From Streptomyces sp. AC550_RSS872 (lineage in GTDB: Bacteria > Actinomycetota > Actinomycetes > Streptomycetales > Streptomycetaceae), in the NCBI RefSeq assembly GCF_019049285.1, contig NZ_JAGMUL010000052.1, positions 1 to 37,722 of the forward strand: 37,722 nucleotides of DNA, in the 5' to 3' direction. Numbering within the stretch: the first letter of the stretch is position 1; the number at the start of each line of letters is the position of its first letter. This document shows, one piece after another, positions 1 through 7,149 of the stretch. The notes below the pieces were generated by a model. That model was not told where the DNA came from and did no database searches. It saw only the letters and a list, made by a program, of their open reading frames with translations. Both the position numbers and the translations under genes were made by a program.

Positions 1-154
1 CGCCCTGCTACTGCACGGCCTGGCCGGACCCACGCCGAGCACCAGCTGACCGGCCGACATGAAGCAGCGGCACCCGACGTGAGAACTCCCGGGCGGGCGT
101 AACAGCGGCTCATCATCGACCCTCGGACGCTGCCGCTGGCTGGAGCGCTCGAAC

Positions 155-319
155 ATGGCCGTGGCCGCCGCGACCGGCGTGATGTACCTGGAGGCTTCCG
201 GTATCCCGGTCAAGCCCACGCGCGAGGATGCCGTCGCCCTCCGCGACCCGCTCCATGACCCCGCCTGCACCGCCGCCCGGATCAACGTCCTGCTGCGGAC
301 CTGGCCGCAAGCCACCTGA
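155..319 (+). pseudogene. Small ORF or gene remnant at the left edge
   Basis: An ATG-started 54-residue frame with the codon use of a real gene; its second half (LHDPACTAARINVLLRTW) looks like a natural protein end. There is no clear ribosome binding site, and the frame stays open upstream to a stop at 80-82 with no better start, so it may be the 3' end of a decayed gene. A further coding-like tail lies at 361-438 (TTG-started, ends WEDNALLGVL) in another frame, and bases 2-49 end a frame that enters from outside the window (ends PTPSTS). I recognise no family. The first 480 bases look like gene debris rather than one intact gene. Confidence 0.3.
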
Positions 320-480
320 GAGGCAGCACACGGAGACCTGGATCCGGGGCGACGCCGGCCTTGAGCGTTCCCGGTCTCGCCGGCTACCTCGAAGTCGTCG
401 ACCAGTGGGAGGACAACGCCCTGCTAGGCGTGCTGTAAGGGCGGGTGCTCGCACGCTTTGCGGCCGGTCAGCAGTTCCCG

Positions 481-1077
481 CTACCTGACACCTAGAGGGC
501 CTCTCAGCTGGCGCGGAGGTGGGGTTGGCGGCAGTTCGCTCAGGGAGATCACCCGGTGTACGTCCCACCGGCCGTTGCCGTTTTTCTCCTGGCATGTGAA
601 CACCAGTTCCGTTCGAACTGGAGTCATCACGTTGTAGTCGAAGCCGACGCCGAACGACTGCTCCGTTCCGTCGGTCATCGGCCCCAGCTCGACCTCGGGC
701 GTACTTGTGAACTCTTCGTCGCGCGTCTCCAGGTAGACGCCGCACACGTTTGCTCCGCTCGCCCGGACTGTCACGCTCTCCAGCGCCGCACCGCCCTTCT
801 GGGAAACGGTCAGCAGGCCCCTGGGCTCGTTGATGTACCGGCCTTCCCGGTCCAGGTGGCCCGACACGTGAAAGTCCGGCTGCAAGGCGATGTGGCGGTC
901 GTCGTCGTCCCTCTCCAGCTGCCGACGCATGAGCTGCACCTGTTCCTCGGCCGCTTTTGCCTGCCTGTCGGCTGACTTCGCCGACTTACTGGCCTCGCGC
1001 CCCTGCCAGACAGCGACCCCTGCGGCAACAGCGCTGGCTATTGCCGCACCGAGAGCGATTCCGGGCTCCAGCTCCAT
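481..1077 (-). CDS. Membrane-anchored hypothetical protein, 198 aa
   Basis: The start is the ATG at 1077, preceded by GGAGGAG; a longer frame upstream lacks a comparable site. Residues ~6-24 form one Ala/Gly/Val-rich hydrophobic segment, followed by a charged helical stretch (about 25-60, rich in K, A, E, Q and R) that could be a short coiled coil. The rest is a soluble mixed domain with features of a beta-rich fold. This suggests a small N-terminally anchored protein whose bulk is on one side of the membrane. I do not recognise the family and propose no function. It lies downstream of the coiled-coil gene at 1320-2327 on the same strand, 242 bp away, so co-transcription is possible but unproven. 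Confidence 0.72.
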   Translation of the reverse strand: MELEPGIALGAAIASAVAAGVAVWQGREASKSAKSADRQAKAAEEQVQLMRRQLERDDDDRHIALQPDFHVSGHLDREGRYINEPRGLLTVSQKGGAALESVTVRASGANVCGVYLETRDEEFTSTPEVELGPMTDGTEQSFGVGFDYNVMTPVRTELVFTCQEKNGNGRWDVHRVISLSELPPTPPPRQLRGPLGVR

Positions 1078-1319
1078 GCACTCCTCCTCGTTCCGTGCGT
1101 GTGAAGGTATCGACTGCTTCACCAGCGGTTCGCCCAACTCGTCCTGGTCTCTTGGCCCGTGTGTGTGGGGGGGCAGAAGGTCGCAGGTCGGGCGGGGGCG
1201 CTCGGGGTGGTCAGGCGGGCGCCTTCGGCATGTTTGTCTGGCCCGGGAGGGGAACGCCGTCGATCAGCGGTTCGTGGTGGGCGGCGAGATTGCGCAGGGA
1301 GCGGACGTGGCTGGCGGTG

Positions 1320-2327
1320 TCAGGACTGAGGCTCCGCAGGGATGCTGATGCCGTCGTCGAAGATGACGGTCAGGGGCTGGGTGCCGCTGCGGCTGGTGGT
1401 CGTGAGGTCGTGCGCCAGCCGTTTATACACGGCACCGGAGAGGGCCCAGGTGCCGTCGTCTTTCCCGTACTTCGCGCTCTTGAGCTGGGTGTCACGCATG
1501 GCGATCAGGACACCGATGACGGAACGGCCGGACAGGGTGATCCGTAGCCGGTCGTGTCCTTCTTCGGAGGGCGCTGCTGGGGCACGGAAGTGCGGGATGT
1601 CCGCGGCGTGTTCCTGGACGAAGTCCCACATGTCGCGGTGGCACACCAGGTGCACGGTGCCGGCGGTAGCCGCGGTTGCGAGCACGTTGTCGTGGCGGGC
1701 GAGTTCCCCGTTGAGGTCGCTGCTGTCCCTGGGCGGGGCGGCTCCAGGCTCTGCCTCAGGCGCTGCGTCTGGGTGTGCGGTGGCGGCCGCCTCGGTTGCG
1801 GCCCGGCGCTGAGCAGCATCCTGAGGGCCGGCCTCGGCAGGCCGGTCGGATGACGGTGAGACTGCTGTGCCGCCCGTGTCGGCGTCCTCGTGCGTGGAAG
1901 CGGTCGTGTCCGGCTCCGGCGCGAAGCCGTCGTTCCCGTGCGCGTCCCGGCCGGGACCCTCCAGCGGCAGCGCCTGCCCATGGGGCGCATTGTCGGCGCC
2001 GGGGGAAGAAGGCGACGCGAAGGCCTCGGGGAGACGGCTGAAAAGGTCCCCAACCGCGGTGCGCAGTTCCTGCACGGCATGTGACAGGTCAGCGACCTCC
2101 TGGCGCAGTCCGGGCAGGGACCTGTTGATTTCTGAGAGCGAAGTGGACGCGCTGTTGACGCGGTTGCGTGTCTCCCGGTTGTCGGCGTGGAGATCAGAGA
2201 CCTGGGAGGTCACCGTGTCGGTGATCTCGCGGCGGGACTTTTCCACACGGTCCCCCAGCGCGGTGACCTGTTCCTCCAGTGCGCGCCGGGTGTCCAGGAG
2301 GGCGGTCATTAGATCGTTACGGGCCAC
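1320..2327 (-). CDS. Coiled-coil hypothetical protein, 335 aa
   Basis: The GTG at 2327 is chosen because GGGGGA lies six bases before it; the in-frame extension to 2528 reads as non-coding. Residues ~1-100 are a long heptad-like coiled coil (repeated L, V and A with E, R, D and Q). A low-complexity Ala/Pro/Asp/Glu linker covers ~110-215. A compact C-terminal domain of ~120 residues ends the protein and contains VHLVCHRDMWDF, LRITLSGRSV and PLTVIFDDGIS. The layout, oligomerising N-terminus plus linker plus folded C-terminus, is that of a structural or scaffolding protein. I do not recognise the C-terminal domain and assign no function. Confidence 0.72.
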   Translation of the reverse strand: MARNDLMTALLDTRRALEEQVTALGDRVEKSRREITDTVTSQVSDLHADNRETRNRVNSASTSLSEINRSLPGLRQEVADLSHAVQELRTAVGDLFSRLPEAFASPSSPGADNAPHGQALPLEGPGRDAHGNDGFAPEPDTTASTHEDADTGGTAVSPSSDRPAEAGPQDAAQRRAATEAAATAHPDAAPEAEPGAAPPRDSSDLNGELARHDNVLATAATAGTVHLVCHRDMWDFVQEHAADIPHFRAPAAPSEEGHDRLRITLSGRSVIGVLIAMRDTQLKSAKYGKDDGTWALSGAVYKRLAHDLTTTSRSGTQPLTVIFDDGISIPAEPQS

Positions 2328-2542
2328 GTGTCCCCCACAGTTTGCGTGATCAACCACATTCGATCCGTAGTCTGGCCAGGTGGAAGGGGCTTGATGTTCA
2401 CACGAAGCGGCCTGACTTAAAGACTCCGTGCAAGGGCTGAAACACGGCGGAGGGCGGGCGGCCGTTCGAGTGCGTTCGAGGCAGCGATCAGGATCGGATC
2501 GTTGCGGCGCTGATGGAGTCTCGGTCATCGAGGACGGCCTGA

Positions 2543-2662
2543 TGGAAGGTCACCCATAAGGTCCGCATCCCCGCAGGCATCAAGGATGGACAGAAGGTCC
2601 GGATCCGCGAGCACGGTGGTGTGCCAGGGGGCATGTACGTCACCGTGCACATCGACAGCTGA
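2543..2662 (+). pseudogene. Remnant of a DnaJ/CbpA C-terminal domain
   Basis: The frame reads KVRIPAGIKDGQKVRIREHG, then GGMYVTVHID and a stop. This is the signature of the second peptide-binding domain of DnaJ-type co-chaperones (IPAG-x-KDGQ-x-R-[IL]-x-G-x-G followed by GDLYVTV-x-[IV]). Intact proteins are about 300-380 aa; only ~39 residues survive here, and an in-frame TGA lies just before them. There is no J domain and no start codon. It is therefore a dead fragment, useful as evidence of past insertion or rearrangement. The family match is strong; expression is unlikely. Confidence 0.7.
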
Positions 2663-2778
2663 ACTGCGGTCGACCAGCGCCTGGGTGAGTCAGCACCCAC
2701 GGCTTGCGCAATGCGCACACTTCTCCGGGAGGCATGATGCCGCCCGGACACCACCGACGCCGCTACCTGGGAGACACC

Positions 2779-2979
2779 ATGGGACTGTTCAAGGACAACG
2801 CCGAGGCGATTCAGGCGGCCGACGCGCGAGGCGACGCAGCCCGGCTGCCCCCGCTACGGCAGCGGCCAGGCCCCACCACGGTGCACGACAAGGGCTCGAA
2901 CTCCACCACCGTGATCAAGGGCGACCACCACGGTGTCATCGGCGGCGTTCACCACGGCGACATCATCTACCGTTTCTGA
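2779..2979 (+). CDS. Small protein with a Gly-Gly/His motif tail, 66 aa
   Basis: ATG at 2779 preceded by GGGAG at five bases. The first half is a short amphipathic helix (MGLFKDNAEAIQAADARG). The C-terminus carries a repeat-like tail, TVIKGDHHGVIGGVHHGDI, with alternating Gly, His, Val and Ile. This resembles, loosely, the short GG-x-F-x-GP-x-I-Q-G-R-D motif seen in the two STAND-linked genes at 17003-17443 and 17657-19519. Short Streptomyces proteins with such tails are common, but I cannot name a function. A strong hairpin (2999-3030) follows directly, then the HTH gene at 3056. Confidence 0.68.
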   Translation: MGLFKDNAEAIQAADARGDAARLPPLRQRPGPTTVHDKGSNSTTVIKGDHHGVIGGVHHGDIIYRF

Positions 2980-2998
2980 TCCAACTCCAGCCCTTGGT

Positions 2999-3030
2999 AC
3001 GGCCCCTGCCGATCTGCCGACAGGGGCCGT
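2999..3030 (+). terminator. Intrinsic terminator-like hairpin after the 66-aa gene
   Basis: Ten-base perfect arms (ACGGCCCCTG / CAGGGGCCGT) around a 12-base loop, 20 bases after the stop at 2979. No clear T-run follows, as is usual in Streptomyces. It lies just before the GTG at 3056, so it may attenuate rather than fully end transcription. Confidence 0.65.
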
Positions 3031-3055
3031 GTCCCCCATGCAGCAAGGACCAACC

Positions 3056-3427
3056 GTGTCCGTGCACGTGAAGAAGACGACCGGCCACACCGCAGAGATC
3101 ACCTGGGACCCAAAGCGCGACGACCCCAAGGGCTATCTGGCTGCGGCCGTCGAGAGCGACCAGCTTGCCTACGCGCTGGAAGCCTTGGGCGATCCCGACG
3201 ATGTGGGACTCAAGGGCGTATCACCGGAGACCGCGCTGCGCGCCAGCGCGCACACGGCTCAGCTGGGTGCGCTGCTGGAGCGGCGCCTCACCGTCCAGGT
3301 CGTCCGGCTCCGCGACGTCCACGGGTACTCGTGGCGGCGCATCGCCGAAGCGCTGCTCGGCGACCCCGACAAGCAGTCGTCGATCCGGCGGAAGTACGAC
3401 ACCGGCCGCCGCCTCCTGGGCCGATGA
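3056..3427 (+). CDS. Small helix-turn-helix protein, 123 aa
   Basis: GTG at 3056 with AAGGA in front; the ATG at 3038 is a weaker alternative without a Shine-Dalgarno. The C-terminal ~45 residues (VHGYSWRRIAEALLGD, then SIRRKYDTGRRLL) have the spacing of a DNA-binding helix-turn-helix of the type found in sigma-factor region 4 and small regulators. The middle section is helical and acidic. The protein probably binds DNA as a small regulator, but the target is not visible. It is followed 39 bases later by a 41-residue charged peptide gene on the same strand, likely in the same transcript. Confidence 0.72.
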   Translation: MSVHVKKTTGHTAEITWDPKRDDPKGYLAAAVESDQLAYALEALGDPDDVGLKGVSPETALRASAHTAQLGALLERRLTVQVVRLRDVHGYSWRRIAEALLGDPDKQSSIRRKYDTGRRLLGR

Positions 3428-3466
3428 GCAGCCAGCCACCTCAACGCACAACCGGGAGGGAGACCC

Positions 3467-3592
3467 ATGTCCGAGTCCGAGCAGACGTCGGCTGAGGTAA
3501 TGGAGGCGCTGAGGCGCGCTGCCGAGCAGCAGGAGGAAGCCGAGCAGCGTCTGGCCGAGGAACTCGCACGGCTGGCAGAGGAGGGCAAATAG
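3467..3592 (+). CDS. Very small charged helical protein, 41 aa
   Basis: ATG at 3467 with a strong GGGAGGGAG ribosome binding site. The product is almost all helix-forming residues (A, E, R, Q and L), for example RRAAEQQEEAEQRLAEELARL, with a heptad-like Leu/Ala pattern that could form a short coiled coil. It follows the HTH gene at 3056-3427 by 39 bases and is closed by the hairpin at 3742-3779. It could be a small partner of that regulator; this is inferred only from position. Confidence 0.62.
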   Translation: MSESEQTSAEVMEALRRAAEQQEEAEQRLAEELARLAEEGK

Positions 3593-3741
3593 CACTGGTC
3601 TCCCAGTAGGTGAGGCCTTGGTTGCGAACGCTTCGGAAGACCGGAACGAGCCCGGGCCAGCCCGTCAGCGGGCCGGGCCGAAGGTGTTTCACCGGCCGCG
3701 GTTCCAGAACTCAGGCACATGCATTGGGGCACCATGGGACT

Positions 3742-3779
3742 GGTGGGCCCGCCGCTTCCCCCGTAGCGGCGGACCCACC
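3742..3779. terminator. Bidirectional terminator between convergent genes
   Basis: Fifteen-base arms (GGTGGGCCCGCCGCT / AGCGGCGGACCCACC, one mismatch) around an 8-base loop. It sits between the + strand small genes ending at 3592 and the nuclease gene that ends at 3787 on the - strand, so it can serve both. Confidence 0.8.
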
Positions 3780-3786
3780 TTCGTGT

Positions 3787-4452
3787 TCAGCGGGCGAGGG
3801 TGACATCGATCGGGTTGTTTGGGCACTCGCTGAGGATGTCGGAGAGCGCGGCCTGTTCGACGGGGTCGATGGCGAGTTGCCAGCGGGTTTTGACGGTGAC
3901 CCAGTCGGTGGCGTAGGTGCAGCGGTAGCCGGCCGCGGGCGGCTGCCAGGTGGCGGGGTCCTGGTCGGCCTTCGAGCGGTTGGACGCGGCGGAGACCGCG
4001 ATCAGCGCGCGGGCGTCCTCGAGGTCGTTGGCGTACGCCTCGCGTTCCTTCGCCGTCCAGGCAGAGGCGCCGGAGTCCCAGGACTCGGCGAGGGGCACGA
4101 GGTGGTCGATGTCGAGGCCGCGGGCGACGGTGAAGTAGGTTTCGTCATACGGCGAGTACCAGGAGCCGCCGCTCAGCTGGCAGCGGGCTCCTTGTTCAGG
4201 GGCGGTGACGGCCTCCTCCAGGAGAACCTCGTTGCGGGTGCTGCAGCCGTCGCGGTCGGCGTCGATCCAGTGGCGGAACTTGTCGCGGGTGTAACCGGTG
4301 CGGTCCTCGTCCTGGACCGGCAGGGCAGCGAGAGCGTCGCGGACGGGCATGACGACGGTGTCGCCGGGGGCGGCGTGAGCGGTGGCGGGGGCGAGCAGGA
4401 CCGTGAGCGCGGACAGCGCGGCGGCCGCAGCCCGTACGGCGGTGGAAGGCAC
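3787..4452 (-). CDS. Secreted HNH nuclease, DUF1524 type, 221 aa
   Basis: GTG at 4452 with AAAGGGAG in front. Residues 1-28 are a Sec signal peptide: a charged start, an Ala/Leu core, and a likely cleavage at AHA-APG. The mature protein holds the conserved DUF1524/GmrSD-like HNH pattern: D-I-D-H-L-V-P-L (Asp116-His117), then WDSGASAW, REAYANDL, AVSAASNRSK (Asn158) and PATWQPP. The His and Asn are the expected metal-binding and catalytic residues. Cys70, Cys91, Cys178 and Cys210 could form disulphides, as expected outside the cell. Streptomyces secrete many such nucleases that degrade external DNA. The gene stands alone, bounded by terminators on one side and 4453-4689 on the other. Family call is firm; the substrate is inferred. 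Confidence 0.88.
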   Translation of the reverse strand: MPSTAVRAAAAALSALTVLLAPATAHAAPGDTVVMPVRDALAALPVQDEDRTGYTRDKFRHWIDADRDGCSTRNEVLLEEAVTAPEQGARCQLSGGSWYSPYDETYFTVARGLDIDHLVPLAESWDSGASAWTAKEREAYANDLEDARALIAVSAASNRSKADQDPATWQPPAAGYRCTYATDWVTVKTRWQLAIDPVEQAALSDILSECPNNPIDVTLAR

Positions 4453-4689
4453 GAAACTCCCTTTCGAAGACCGGCGAAGGACGCATGATCTTCGTAGTGA
4501 GCCAGGCCCTGGACGCGCCCGGGATCCTCTGTCCACTCACCCGCAGGGGCGGTAAGTCGGACAGTCACCCTGGGCCAAGGCGGCCTCCGCCTGATCGCGG
4601 TGCGGAAGTCGTGCACGGTGAACGGATGCACACTCGTACGTCTCGTGACGGCGCCTCGGCTGCTGCGGGCGCTGGTCGAGGTACAGAAA

Positions 4690-4715
4690 GTGCTCCGACC
4701 CGGGGGTCGGAGCAC
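4690..4715 (-). terminator. Terminator hairpin downstream of the 113-aa gene
   Basis: A 12-base perfect stem (GTGCTCCGACCC / GGGTCGGAGCAC) with a two-base loop, 45 bases beyond the stop of the - strand gene at 4760-5101. Confidence 0.72.
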
Positions 4716-4759
4716 GGTGGGGGGACGGAGCTGGTGGTATGTGTGCCAGCTGTGTTCGG

Positions 4760-5101
4760 TCAGGCGGCGCGGCGCACCGTGTTGGTGTGGTGCTGCGGTT
4801 GGACGGTGGTCTTCTGCCAGGTGCGGCAGATGGCGATGACGCCGTCGTAGATGACGATGAGCGTGGTCAGGCCGAGGGCCATGACGGTGTCGCTGTCGTG
4901 CAGGGTGTGGGTGAAGTGAAGGCTGCCCGTCGCGGTGATCGCGGGCAGGGCCAGGGTGCCCGCGGGTCGGCGGAACGTTTTGATCTTTCGGTACCAGCGG
5001 GCCCGTACGTCCTTGGGCGGGATCACGCTGAAGCGCCAGCCTGAGGAGGAGGTGGGCGGTTCGTCGCCGGAGGCGTCGGGGATAAGGGTGAGATGGTCCA
5101 C
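4760..5101 (-). CDS. Hypothetical protein with one membrane segment, 113 aa
   Basis: GTG at 5101 with AAGGA eight bases before it. The N-terminal half is polar (PPTSSSGWRFSVIPPKDVRARWYRK), and residues ~72-95 (TVMALGLTTLIVIYDGVIAI) form one hydrophobic, probably membrane-spanning, helix. The tail is basic. I do not recognise a family. It lies 81 bases downstream of the 373-aa gene (5183-6304) on the same strand and may be expressed with it; the spacer contains a weak GGCCGG/CCGGCC hairpin. Confidence 0.62.
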   Translation of the reverse strand: MDHLTLIPDASGDEPPTSSSGWRFSVIPPKDVRARWYRKIKTFRRPAGTLALPAITATGSLHFTHTLHDSDTVMALGLTTLIVIYDGVIAICRTWQKTTVQPQHHTNTVRRAA

Positions 5102-5182
5102 TGCGCTTTCCTTGAGGGGTTCGGCCGGCGGGTACCGGCCGGGGTCGGGGAGTGAGGGTGAGGGCGCGGTGCTGACGGGGGG

Positions 5183-6304
5183 TTACGCGTCTTCCTTGTC
5201 GTCGCCGTAGAGGCCGTCGTCGTCGAACTTTCCGTCGAACTCGTCGTCGAGGAACTCGTCGAGAAAGGCGTCGAGGGGGTCGGTCTGCTTCTGGAGTTCG
5301 TATTCGCGGGTCAGGACGCGGCTGACGCGGCGGGCTGCCCAGATGTCGCGGGCGATGACGAGGCCGTCACCGAAGGGGATTTCACCGGTTACGGCCTTGT
5401 ACATGTACTTGCTGGCTTCCCAGGGCTTTTCGAGCAGCTGGCCGCTGTCGTGGAAGCGGACGATCATGCCGTGGCCGATGGCGACGGGGAGGATGGCGGA
5501 GTTCAGGACGTCTCCGGTGGAGTGGACGGCGACGGGGACCGCTCCGCCGAGGACGGCCTGGGCGATGGCCGAGCTGGTGTCGTGTACGAACAGCGGTTCC
5601 GTGTAGTGCCTGCGCAGTCGGGATGCGAGGTGTTCCAGAGAGCGGGGCAGCACGATGTAGCCGGGGGCGGGGTCGGCGATGAGGGGTTCGCCGGTCATGG
5701 CCTGCCAGCCGTCGGTGAGGGTGAGGCGCCAGGAGCCAGCGCAGTCCGACAACAGTGCGGTCTTGGGCGTGACCGTGGCCGCGTACAGGGGCTTGCCAGG
5801 GATGTACGTAACGATGGACAGCGAGACTGCGGTGGTGTCGCCGGTGGCGAGCCAGCGGCGCATGCAGCCGCTGGGGGAGACGGAGACGGCCGGCTGTTCG
5901 GCGCGGACGTGGGCGCGGAAGGCGTCGGTGCGTTCGGCCAGGTCGCCGTCGGCGCCGAGGACGGTGATGGGCTGCCCGGAGACGTTGGTGACGTCGCGCA
6001 GGGTGTCGAGGACCGCGTGGGCGATCCGGCGCATGGCCGTGGCGGCCTTGGTGTCCCAGCACTCCTCCTGGCGGGGTACACCTGCGGGAGGGCGGTGTCG
6101 CGGCGAGCGTGACCACTCGTCCGTCAGCGCGAGGACCTTGTCGAGCTTCTGACTGGCTGTCAGTTCCTGTTCGAGGTCCTGGCCGTAGGCGAGTTCGCGG
6201 GTGAGGGCGTCCAGCTGACGCAGGGCGGTGTCGGCGGCGAGTCCCGTTATGGCATCGGCGCTGAAGGGTTCCTTCACTCCGTCGCCGTTGAAGGGGAGGT
6301 GCAA
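5183..6304 (-). CDS. Hypothetical protein with very acidic tail, 373 aa
   Basis: The start is a TTG at 6304, selected because GGAG lies six bases upstream; no ATG or GTG has a comparable site. The first ~100 residues are helical and charged. The central ~200 residues look like a folded alpha/beta domain (VSLSIVTYIPG, GSWRLTLTDGW, GYIVLPRSLEHL, PVAVHSTGDVLNSAILPVAIGHGMIVRFHD). The last ~30 residues are dominated by Asp and Glu (FLDEFLDDEFDGKFDDDGLYGDD). No Walker, HTH or nuclease motif is visible. An acidic tail of this kind can mimic DNA or bind a basic partner, but that is only a possibility. It is divergent from the RHH gene at 6690, separated by 385 bp rich in repeats. Confidence 0.66.
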   Translation of the reverse strand: MHLPFNGDGVKEPFSADAITGLAADTALRQLDALTRELAYGQDLEQELTASQKLDKVLALTDEWSRSPRHRPPAGVPRQEECWDTKAATAMRRIAHAVLDTLRDVTNVSGQPITVLGADGDLAERTDAFRAHVRAEQPAVSVSPSGCMRRWLATGDTTAVSLSIVTYIPGKPLYAATVTPKTALLSDCAGSWRLTLTDGWQAMTGEPLIADPAPGYIVLPRSLEHLASRLRRHYTEPLFVHDTSSAIAQAVLGGAVPVAVHSTGDVLNSAILPVAIGHGMIVRFHDSGQLLEKPWEASKYMYKAVTGEIPFGDGLVIARDIWAARRVSRVLTREYELQKQTDPLDAFLDEFLDDEFDGKFDDDGLYGDDKEDA

Positions 6305-6324
6305 GTGAGGCTCCTTGGGTGAGG

Positions 6325-6559
6325 GCGCACGCGCCCCGGCGTGCGCGCCGCGTGTTCAGTTGCTTCCGCTGAGTAGCGCAACCCTACTGGATGAATCATG
6401 TAGTCCATGGGGAGGATCCCACGAGCAACTACATCTATGAGTCGACACTCTTGAAGTCGTGTAGTGGCATCTGCCACAGCGTTAGTTGAGCAGGAGGTGA
6501 CACAGAACTTATGAACCCATGAGAAATGTGACACACCGCCAACTCCGTAGTCCTGTAGT
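6325..6559. promoter_or_regulatory. Repeat-rich divergent control region (TGTAGT copies)
   Basis: Between the - strand gene starting at 6304 and the + strand RHH gene at 6690. It holds a GCGCACGC/GCGTGCGC hairpin (6325-6346), then copies of TGTAGT at 6399, 6460 and 6554, an inverted copy ACTACA at 6428, CGTAGT at 6546, and a GTGGCA-TC-TGCCAC palindrome at 6464-6477. The region is less GC-rich than its flanks. Arrays like this next to a ribbon-helix-helix gene fit an autoregulatory operator or a centromere-like site; binding is inferred. Confidence 0.45.
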
Positions 6560-6689
6560 GCCATACGCTGATGCCGCTCAGTCAGCAAGGGTGCTGCGGC
6601 TACCACCCACAGCACCCGTGTGAACCGGGATGGCGTGCCCCGAGCGCTGGCGCGATCGGGGCATCCACGCCCCGACGAAGGGAAGACAC

Positions 6690-6959
6690 GTGCCTAGCGA
6701 GCGAAAGACAACCGAGGAAAAAGACCGGCAGGTTGTGGTGTCCGTCCGCATGCCCAGCCAGCTACTCGAACGTATCCAGGCCATTGCTGCAGTGCTGGCT
6801 GTCAGCGCCAACACCGTCATCAGGGACGGTATGGACGTCTATGTGCGAGACCGCGTCGCCAGCCCCGAGTTCCGCGCGGCCAGCGAGGCGTACGTCGCCA
6901 AAGCCCAGGCCCAGGTAGCGACAGCGTTGCAGGAGCACTCAGCCAGCAGCCCCGCTTGA
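6690..6959 (+). CDS. Ribbon-helix-helix DNA-binding protein, 89 aa
   Basis: GTG at 6690 with GAAGGGAAG in front. Residues ~14-55 match the CopG/Arc/ParG ribbon-helix-helix fold: a beta strand VVVSVRMPSQLLERI, a first helix, then VSANTVIRDGMDVYVRDR as the second helix. The N-terminal ~13 residues are a basic and acidic tail, and the C-terminal ~30 a helical, Ala/Gln-rich region. Such proteins dimerise and bind short repeats. The nearby TGTAGT array (6399-6559) is a plausible target. No ParA-type ATPase follows, so a partition role is not supported; a regulator or an orphan antitoxin is equally possible. Confidence 0.78.
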   Translation: MPSERKTTEEKDRQVVVSVRMPSQLLERIQAIAAVLAVSANTVIRDGMDVYVRDRVASPEFRAASEAYVAKAQAQVATALQEHSASSPA

Positions 6960-7034
6960 CCCCTTAACTACTCGATTTCGCAGGCGACTTGTGCACCCGA
7001 TGCTCAACAATTGATCCATAACCTGGTCCCTCCC

Positions 7035-7066
7035 GAGCCGGGGTCCGTCCTGACGGGCCTCGGCTC
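7035..7066. terminator. Terminator between convergent RHH and HTH genes
   Basis: Fifteen-base arms (GAGCCGGGGTCCGTC / GACGGGCCTCGGCTC) that pair fully when two G-T wobbles are allowed, with a two-base loop. It lies 75 bases after the RHH stop and 84 bases before the end of the - strand gene at 7150, and can serve both. Confidence 0.8.
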
Positions 7067-7149
7067 TGCTGTCATGCCCGCCGCCTCCCTCGCCCTGTTG
7101 CCCTCACGGGCATGTACGGGGCCCGTTGCGGTTCGCGACTTGGCCTGCT

